From positions 36,691,113 to 36,755,112 of the forward strand of contig CM031601.1 in the NCBI GenBank assembly GCA_018398815.1: a stretch of 64,000 nt of DNA, written 5' to 3'. The notes beneath the pieces are model-generated. The model was not told where the DNA came from, ran no database searches, and saw nothing but the letters and a program-made list of their open reading frames with translations. Numbering within the stretch: the stretch's first letter is position 1; each line of letters starts with the position of its first letter. The position numbers and the translations under genes are program-made. The stretch comes from Conus ventricosus (lineage: Eukaryota; Mollusca; Gastropoda; Neogastropoda; Conidae). Of this stretch, positions 57,990 to 64,000 are shown piece by piece.

Positions 57990-58645
57990 CTACAGGAAGA
58001 AATAAAAACAACAAAACCCAAATTCCAACCAGGCTGACTACTACTACCACCTAAGCAAAGAAGATCAAGTACTACTGTTCAGACGAAGGACTGGGCATAA
58101 GAGACTGAATGCACACATGTATAAAAAGTACACAAAACCGGTGAGTCTGTGATGTGTCCATGCAGAAAGGCCGAAATGGGCACTGAGCACATACTACAAG
58201 ACTGTCACCTCCATGCTACCGCCAGGCAGGACACATGGCTGGAGCCAGTGGCTCTTAGGGCCAAGCTCTATGGGGACCTGACCTTTGGAGGACAGCCAAC
58301 GGGCAACTTGCTTCACCATCTGAGTGTTTGAAAAGAAGACTACAGTTCCAAACACAAGACAGCTGCACACCACACACTGTCACAAACACTGAGCACACAG
58401 AGAATAGTACTGAGTTGTGCAGGATTGTCTTCAGTCATGACAAGCTCCTAGCACAACACCATCAGTCTCCAAAATCCCTCAAAGTCGGAGTGTGGCTGCC
58501 CACGTGGTAGGGTAATCAAAAACCGTCACACACGTAATGTTCTCATCCCTAGATGATGCATTTGTACCATGGTGTTCAAGTGCTTCGCTGTTCGGATGAT
58601 CCCTGGAGTCTTTTAGCCAGGGTATGACAACAACAACAACAACTA
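57990..58645 (+). pseudogene. LINE-2 C-terminus and 3' end, right part of the split element
   Basis: Continues from 52050 with NQADYYYHLSKEDQVLLFRR then RTGHKRLNAHMYKKYTK and MCPCRKAEMGTEHILQDCHL then HATARQDTWLEP. The C-x-C-x8-H-x4-C motif is the C-terminal zinc finger seen after RNase H in several LINE clades. A stop follows near 58331. The 3' untranslated region ends in GACAACAACAACAACAAC (58626-58643), probably the element's own tail. Confidence 0.82.
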
Positions 58646-58785
58646 GTCACCTCAACCAGCAAAACAAAGTCTGCTATCCCCCAACAGTGACCTCCTCTTC
58701 ATCACACACCTTCTGTTGCAAACTGTCTGTAGTTAAAGCTTTTGACAGAAAGCTGATTTACACACTTCTTTGTGTTTCCATGGCT

Positions 58786-59067
58786 GGTCACACCTAAACC
58801 TACTAGTAATCTGTCTTACCAAAGAAGTATTGCAATAGCTAAACTCACCAGTCTTCTTATATAAAGAGCAGTGTAAGAGCTAAATCTATTAGTCAGCCAC
58901 CTCATTTAAGGAGTGTCACAGCTAAACCAGCAGCAACCTTCCCAAAGGACTGTAACACCTAAGAACATCAGCCACCGTACCAAGAAAAGACTGTCACAAT
59001 TAAATCCACTAGCTAAATCTTACCAGGAAGAACTGTAACAGCTAAAATTGCCAGCCAACCATCTTAC
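58786..59067 (-). repeat. Minisatellite of splice-donor units next to HERC1 exon
   Basis: Seven tandem units of 37-43 bp (starts on the plus strand near 58786, 58829, 58872, 58913, 58950, 58991 and 59034). On the minus strand each reads roughly CTTTG-GTAAGATGGTTGGCT, then TTTAGCTGTTACAG. The first unit contains the real donor of the exon at 59068-59262. Units at 58991 and 58786 keep an exact GTAAGA, one has GTACGG, and the others are mutated. Each also ends in an acceptor-like TTACAG or similar. Confidence 0.85.
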
Positions 59068-59262
59068 CTAGAAAGCGAAACATGTTCTGATGCAGAGCAG
59101 ATGATAGGCTAGGGTTGAGCAGAAAGCAGTCACGGTTGGCCCCTGATTCATCACGACCGTTGGGTGTGACAATGAGCAGAGGTAGAGAGCCATTCTGCAG
59201 CTCGTCACACATCTCAGCAATGGACTCGCTGTAGCCTCCCCCACAGTCGTCCACACTCTCCC
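59068..59262 (-). CDS. HERC1: HERC1 exon, start of the HECT domain
   Basis: This 195-bp exon has acceptor TTTTGACAG and donor CTAG followed by GTAAGATGG on the minus strand. It encodes ESVDDCGGGYSESIAEMCDE, then LQNGSLPLLIVTPNGRDESG and ANRDCFLLNPSLSSALHQNM, ending FRFLG. The VDDCGGGYSESI and PNGRDESGANRDC blocks separate HERC1 from HERC2, which in my knowledge of the family carries different residues there. It is the first part of the HECT N-lobe, the E2-binding side of the ligase. The phase fits both neighbours (G plus GG upstream, G plus GC downstream). A 37-43 bp tandem repeat that contains the donor sequence itself begins at this exon's 5' splice site (58786-59067). No frameshift is seen. 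Confidence 0.95.
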   Translation of the reverse strand, partial: GRVWTTVGEATASPLLRCVTSCRMALYLCSLSHPTVVMNQGPTVTAFCSTLAYHLLCIRTCFAF

Positions 59263-59981
59263 CTGTCAAAAACACCATAACCACCATATTTGTCTTTTGC
59301 ATCTCATCTTCAGCTTCCACATCTTTTCTTTGGCATTGCTCCTCCACAAACATATCTAGGCCCATTCAGCTGCAGACTTCCTAATAATAGCAGTCCACAT
59401 GGAGCTATAAAAACTGAAAACAGTTGTTAGTTTTTCTCCTCCAATCAATGTGTGGTTCATCTGTGCATGTTGATGCACATGTGCACAGTTGTATCAAGTG
59501 TGTTATTCATATAATAATGGCAAAATGGCATCATTTTCTTCTAACTGTTCATGATGAATGATATGTGGAAAAGTAAGATGATAATTCATCTTACTTTTCT
59601 ACATATCATTTAGGTGCGAGTTATGCAAACAGCATAACAAGACTTAATTAATCTTTCCACGTTTTCCTTTTCACAAAACATAAGAAAAAGGGTGCTACCT
59701 GCAAATAACATTACCTGTACTATTAATGCCTGCAACAGAAGGTATCACTTGTGGTAGAGGTACTCATTAAGTTGTCTTTCCTGATTCTAGTCTAACTGAT
59801 CTGAAAGAACTTTATACAACTTAAAAAGCAGCAAGCAATCTGTTTTGCAAACGTTGGAGGGCTGAAAGATAAAACAGTTATCTGGACTGACAGCAAAATG
59901 ATACGATCAACCCTTCTCACCACTTCCATAACACAGCAGCCTTATTAACAAAAATGAAATAAAAAGGAAAGACCAGCTTAC
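59263..59981. other. HERC1 intron, 719 bp
   Basis: The shortest intron in the window and free of recognised mobile elements. A 20-bp inverted repeat around CATATCATTTAG / AATGATATGTGG (59555-59610, AAAGTAAGATGATAATTCAT and its complement) forms a hairpin. Confidence 0.7.
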
Positions 59982-60124
59982 CAACAAACTTAACCTTCCA
60001 GACGCGGTGCGGCAGCATGAGGCTGTCAGGACCAAACACGCCCATTTTTTGGGCCATCTGTCCAAACACTGACTTGATGCCATCAGGTCCTGCATAGCCT
60101 CCCTTGCTGCGTGACCTTTTTCAC
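59982..60124 (-). CDS. HERC1: HERC1 exon, linker into the HECT domain
   Basis: The minus strand encodes [20 protein letters not shown] followed by [20 protein letters not shown] and FV, then a GTAAGC donor. The last base G joins the next exon to give ...KFVG-ESVDDCGGG, the characteristic entry to the HERC1 HECT domain. The acceptor is CATGACAG at 60125-60132. Starting at that acceptor, the frame breaks in a run of five A (minus strand, about 60117-60121). With four A the exon reads [10 protein letters not shown] in frame with the previous exon. I read this as a one-base homopolymer insertion in the assembly. HERC1 is a giant cytosolic ubiquitin ligase with RCC1-like domains and a C-terminal HECT domain; only the C-terminal part lies in this window. 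Confidence 0.88.
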
Positions 60125-60411
60125 CTGTCATGGGAAATCACATTTTCACTCATGCTAGAAGCTGCAGCTTAGAAATGAAATGACCCCTCCCTCCCTCCCC
60201 TTCCACTGCAGGCAACAAACAAACAAACATAAAAAACAAAACATCTGCAAATCATATCAGGGATACCCACCCACTGAGAGAAAAACCTGGGAAATATTAA
60301 GTTAAAGGGGAGCAGGAAAGGGTTGGGGGAAGGGAGAAAGAGGGGTATGGAAAGGTAGAGGAGAGGGGGGATGGAGTGGCTATGGAGGGAACTGGGGAAA
60401 GTGGGGAAAAG

Positions 60412-60451
<40 letters not shown>

Positions 60452-60700
60452 TGCGCGCGCGCGTGCATGCGCGCATGTGAAGTGTACTACTGCATAAACT
60501 CAACATCATCAGCAGCAAAAGCATCTCACACACTAGCAGTCAAACTAATGTGCAGAAAGGGGATAGGATGGTGGTCAGGAACCTGCTCCCTATTTCCCCC
60601 TCCCCCCAAAAAATGCTGAAAGAGAGAGGGGATGGGTTGAGGACAAGAGGTAGTTGGAAGTAACGGATGGGTAGAGTTTGTGAGGGTAGAGGTGGGGCAT
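60125..60700. other. HERC1 intron with G/A-rich strand and (TG)n
   Basis: Purine-rich from 60290 to 60410 and a TG array at 60415-60451 followed by CG-rich GCGCGCGCGCG. No coding signature. Confidence 0.6.
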
Positions 60701-61130
60701 GACTAATTCTAATAATAATAAAATAATGGTTTCTTATATAGCGCTTAATCAAACGGAATTTCTGTAAGCGCTTTACAAAATCATACTACATTCACCCTTC
60801 TCATATACAATAGTACACCTTACACCCAACTACAAATACTATTACTACAATAACTAACAAATCCTCATCCTACGAGTATGACATTCACTTATTTTTCAAG
60901 TATCACTACAAAAACTAAATCCTATAACATTCAATCATACAATAAATACATGTAATAGAGAACATACACATACACTACATTTGAAAAGGCCCAGACGGCT
61001 ATGAGTTAGGTTGTACCCCCCCCCCTCCCCACAACACACACACACACACACACACACAGCATTGACTAATTATGAGAAAACTAATTATGAGAAAATAGAT
61101 GGTTTTTAAGTTTAGACTTGAAAGAAGAGA
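60701..61130 (-). mobile_element. Candidate SINE, minus strand
   Basis: On the minus strand it ends TTAAGCGCTATATAAGAAAC then CATTATTTTATTATTATT, the same kind of tail (GCGCTATATAAG plus TTA repeats) as the tRNA SINE at 24256-24786. The 5' head and its promoter boxes are not recognisable. A CA array lies at 61033-61058. Confidence 0.55.
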
Positions 61131-61501
61131 TAGAATCCGAATGTCTGAGAGAGTATGGCAGTCTACAATTCTACAGCTATTTCTTCAAAAAGAAATCTTG
61201 GTTTTCTGCACACATTCTAGAGATTTTTAAAAATGATCTGATGAACTGAAAACTCAGCTGTCCAGGATACCTGTTGACCATTCCTTTTCTGATTTTTTCC
61301 CCTCTCTGATTTGTAGACAAAATAAGTGGAATGTATGATTCAGTGGCAATTGGCTGAAAATAGCACAAATGACCTCCTGATAATCCACTGATCACTGATC
61401 CCCACTGCCAAGCAAACACAGGTACTGTGGTGGAAATAGTTTAAGAAAAAAAAAGAAGAAAAAAGAAAAAAAAGAAGTCTATGCAGAAAGAACAGAAGGA
61501 A

Positions 61502-61554
61502 GATAAGATAAGATAATGTTGCTTATAGCCCAGCCGACCGCAAAGGGCCACATC
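61502..61554 (-). mobile_element. 53-bp LINE-N 3'-tail insertion
   Basis: Contains only GATAAGATAAGATAATGTTG through CGCAAAGGGCCACATC. It is flanked by the 13-bp direct repeat AGAACAGAAGGAA at 61489-61501 and 61555-61567. This is the shortest of the three tail-only insertions. Confidence 0.92.
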
Positions 61555-61755
61555 AGAACAGAAGGAAACACAGACTACTATGACAATGCAATCAGAGAAC
61601 AAAGATAACACAGATTCCCATGACAACACTAATCAGAGCAGACAAAGAAGACACAGACACTTTTGACAATATAACAAACAAGAACAAAGAAGACAAGCTA
61701 TCATAAATTTGAAAAATTTGTACTATATCTCCACACACACACACACAAAAAAAGA

Positions 61756-62031
61756 CATTGACAATCGAATCACAAGACAAAACTTGAGGCGTTATGACCA
61801 GGCAAGATACACAATACTCAGGACAACGAAAATGAACGAGCAGTCACTTTTCTTCATCCAATCTGACACAAGATGGGCGCTAAATGCCCAACATTCATAC
61901 CTATCTTGCGCCGAATTGATGAAGATAGTGATTGCTCGTTCATTTTCATTGTCCTGATGTTGTGTATCTGCCTGAAGAAGAACTACGAGGTCGAAGCGCG
62001 TCATGTTTGTCTTGTGATTCGTTTGTCAATG
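61756..62031. mobile_element. Fold-back (MITE-like) inverted repeat
   Basis: The arm 61756-61781 (CATTGACAATCGAATCACAA then GACAAA) and the arm 62006-62031 match as reverse complements at 25 of 26 bases. A second inner pair (61807-61848 with 61926-61970) is also inverted. The whole 276-bp unit could fold into one long hairpin. A G run follows at 62039-62066. Confidence 0.75.
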
Positions 62032-62639
62032 GGTTTTGTGGGGGTGGGGGGGGGGGGGGGGGGGGAGTTTTAGTATATTTTCGTTTGTTCAGGGTTTGAG
62101 TTGTTGGAGGGATGGCAGTGGGGTGCGGTGGAAGGGGAGTTAGTAAAAATTTAAATTTGATTCAGTTCTACCTGGCAATGCCAAATCGACAGAACAGACT
62201 AACAGGCAACCAATGATAAAAAACAAGAGAGACAGAATGAACAGAACACAGATATCTGTCAAATGCAAAAGACAGAACAACAAAGAAGGACACGAGATGC
62301 AACAAAAAAAGGACAGAGCTGGACGAGACACAGCTATCATAGATCAACGAGAGAACACAGCAAGAGGGCACACAGAACGGAAGCTACAAGACAATGAATG
62401 AGTTAGTCACTCAAATAACAGTAAAGAACAGAAGGTACACAGACATCGGAAAGCTGAAAGTACACAACACGAGAATAAAAAAAAAACACAAATGAGGGAC
62501 GACATGAGGAAAGATAAAGTACACAAGAGAAAACAAAGACAAAGAACACAATATCATGAAGGACTGAAAATGAAGATACATTATGAGATAAAGCTGAAAC
62601 ACACAAACTCAAACATGAAGCTGCAAGACACTAGACTAA

Positions 62640-63540
62640 CGAAGGAAAAGCTGAAAGCATAAGACATTTGAGGCAGAAAGCTGAAAGTACACAGACACAG
62701 GGGAGGAAAGCTGAATGTACAAGGTCACTGAGGAAGAAAGCTGAAATTACAGAGCTACTGAGGAAGAAAGCTGAAAGGATAGTAACAATGTGGAATGACA
62801 GTGAAAATATAGAGACACTGAAGAAGACAGATGAAAATGTGCAGACACTGTGGAAGAAAGATGAAAGTGCATAGTCATTGAGAAAGAAAGCTGAAAGCAG
62901 TAAGGGGGAACAAAGCTGCAAGCACACTGACGCCGAGGATAAAAGGTGAAGGCACACTGACACTGAGGATAAAACTGAAAGTACACAGACTCTGTGGAAG
63001 AAAGCTGAAAGTACACAGACACTGAGGAAGAAAGCTGAAAGCACACAGACACTGAGAAAAAAACTCTATGGAATAGATACAGAGGAAGAAAAGCTGAAAG
63101 TACACAACACATGAGGGAAAAAGGAAAAGAACATAGAATTGAGAAAGAAAGCTGAGGAGAAATGCTGAAAACACAAAGACATTGAGGAAGAAAGCTTCAC
63201 ATACACTGAGGACGACAGCTGAAAGTACACAGACATTAAGGAAGAAAGCTGAAAGTACACAGACATTGACGAACAATGCTGAAAGTACACAGACATTGGG
63301 GACAACGCTGAAAACACACAGACATTGAAGAAGAAAGCTGAAAGCACAGACTTTGAGGAAGAAAGCTGAAAGTACACAGACACTGCGGAAGAAAGCTGAA
63401 AGTACACAGACATTGCGGAAGAAAGCAGACAGTACACAGACATTGAGGAAAAAAGCTGACTGTATACAGACACTTAGGAAGAATGCTGAAACTAAACAGA
63501 CATTGAGAAAGAAAGATGAAAGGACAGACACTGGTTTAAA
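62640..63540. repeat. About 30-bp minisatellite, roughly 28 units
   Basis: Unit close to AAGAAAGCTGAAAGTACACA-GACACTGAGG with variable spacing. More diverged units extend left to about 62430. The minus-strand frame of 228 codons (VCVLSAFFLN repeats) is the translation of this repeat and has no other support as a gene. Confidence 0.93.
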
Positions 63541-63811
63541 CTTGTCTGAACGCATTTCCATTCTGTTGTAATGCTCATACAGAAAAAAAATAATATCAAA
63601 ACAATCTGGGAAATGATATGCTCAGCTCCCTACTCATTCCCTTCCCTGCCCAAAGAAGCACAATTGCAACACATTGTAATGACTGCAATGCATTTCATAC
63701 AGCCTGACTGCAAAATAGTATACACAGTAGGACTGCAACCCTGTCCACAGAGGAGCATTGCAAAAGACTCCAGTGGCCCGCTGCCATCTACACTTTCTGT
63801 TTCTTAATGCG

Positions 63812-63955
63812 TTGCCCTTGACGACGTGAGTAATACACATCAGATACTAAGTTTCTTCATTTATTGCCATCGATGAGGTGAGTAACACACATCAGATACT
63901 AAGTTTCTTCATGTGTAGCCCTCGATGAGGTGAGTAACATCCATCAGAGACTGAC
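63812..63955. repeat. 51-bp minisatellite next to HERC1 exon donor
   Basis: Almost three units start at about 63812, 63863 and 63914 and share GAGGTGAGTAAC and CATCAGATACTAAGTTTCTT. The unit next to the exon is cut by the donor (GTCAGTCTCTGATG). Confidence 0.9.
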
Positions 63956-64000
63956 CTGAATTCTGTTCAGTTCCACCACAGGTCCGTGCTGTTTGTCTCT
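63956..64000 (-). CDS. HERC1: HERC1 exon (partial, cut by window edge)
   Basis: On the minus strand this reads RDKQHGPVVELNRIQ and stops at a consensus donor (CAG followed by GTCAGT). The phase is 0. The next exon at 60124 starts with GTG AAA, so the joined protein reads ...VELNRIQ-VK..., as expected just upstream of the HECT domain of HERC1-type ligases. The exon continues beyond base 64000. Its donor lies directly against a 51-bp minisatellite (63812-63955). Family assignment rests on joining all six exons; this exon alone would be too short to call. Confidence 0.75.

Noticed and set aside
59042..59365. Reading the HECT exon as an independent 107-codon gene starting at 59365
   Set aside because: A good acceptor at 59263 and the exact phase with neighbouring exons show that it is an internal HERC1 exon; the upstream part of the frame is intron.
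61970..62005. Hammerhead ribozyme
   Set aside because: The conserved GAAA is GAAG and CUGAUGA is CUGAAGA; kept only as a low-interest note.
62631..63561. 228-codon minus-strand frame with VLSAFF repeats, resembling a membrane protein
   Set aside because: It is the translation of a 30-bp DNA minisatellite; there is no start context, splice structure or homology.
62640..63955. CRISPR-like array
   Set aside because: Repeats are contiguous and diverged without unique spacers, and the genome is eukaryotic.

Overview
This window reads as one stretch of a large animal gene whose introns are packed with transposable elements. The host gene is on the minus strand. Six short exons, in the right order and with compatible splice phases, encode the end of a giant HERC-type HECT ubiquitin ligase, best matched to HERC1. 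They lie at 63956-64000 (cut by the window edge), 59982-60124, 59068-59262, 50116-50250, 13379-13541 and about 556-664. Everything else is intron. Intron structure, tRNA-headed SINEs with (TTA)n tails, DIRS and piggyBac elements, EN-RT-RNase H LINEs and abundant (TG)n arrays point to a metazoan. A mollusc, probably a gastropod, is my best guess; the species cannot be read from the sequence.

Layout from left to right: exon and CA repeats (1-1205); a long tRNA-headed retroposon (1222-2063); a piggyBac element (about 2278-13022) holding a complete DIRS element (5047-11813); exon (13379-13541); a second DIRS family (about 15538-23648) split by an L2/Rex-like LINE, which itself holds a LINE copy and a deleted piggyBac; a tRNA SINE (24256-24786); a pile of copies of one I-group LINE (called LINE-N here) at 25054-26262, 26263-32196 and 32693-34978; a 1.2-kb tandem array (34378-38160); a badly called homopolymer region (about 36400-43650) hiding an inverted LINE-N copy that ends at 44626; two back-to-back copies of an element with TTCGTAGC subterminal repeats (44851-49175); exon (50116-50250); a deleted DIRS copy (50385-51290); a full-length LINE-N (52051-57989) inserted inside the RNase H region of another LINE; exons at 59-60 kb; and a minisatellite-rich intron to the end.

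The strongest observations are these. (1) Several HERC1 exons are followed at their 5' splice site by minisatellites whose repeat unit contains the donor sequence. (2) Three 53-61 bp insertions consist only of the LINE-N 3' tail, carry 13-bp target duplications, and are cut within 8 nt of the same point. (3) The DIRS and one tail insertion have their empty sites preserved in a paralogous repeat unit, so integration can be read to the base. (4) The long low-complexity reading frames at 39.5-43.7 kb are consensus-calling artefacts over a LINE copy.

Single-base homopolymer length errors also shift the frame in two HERC1 exons, so frameshifts anywhere in this window should not be taken as biological without reads.
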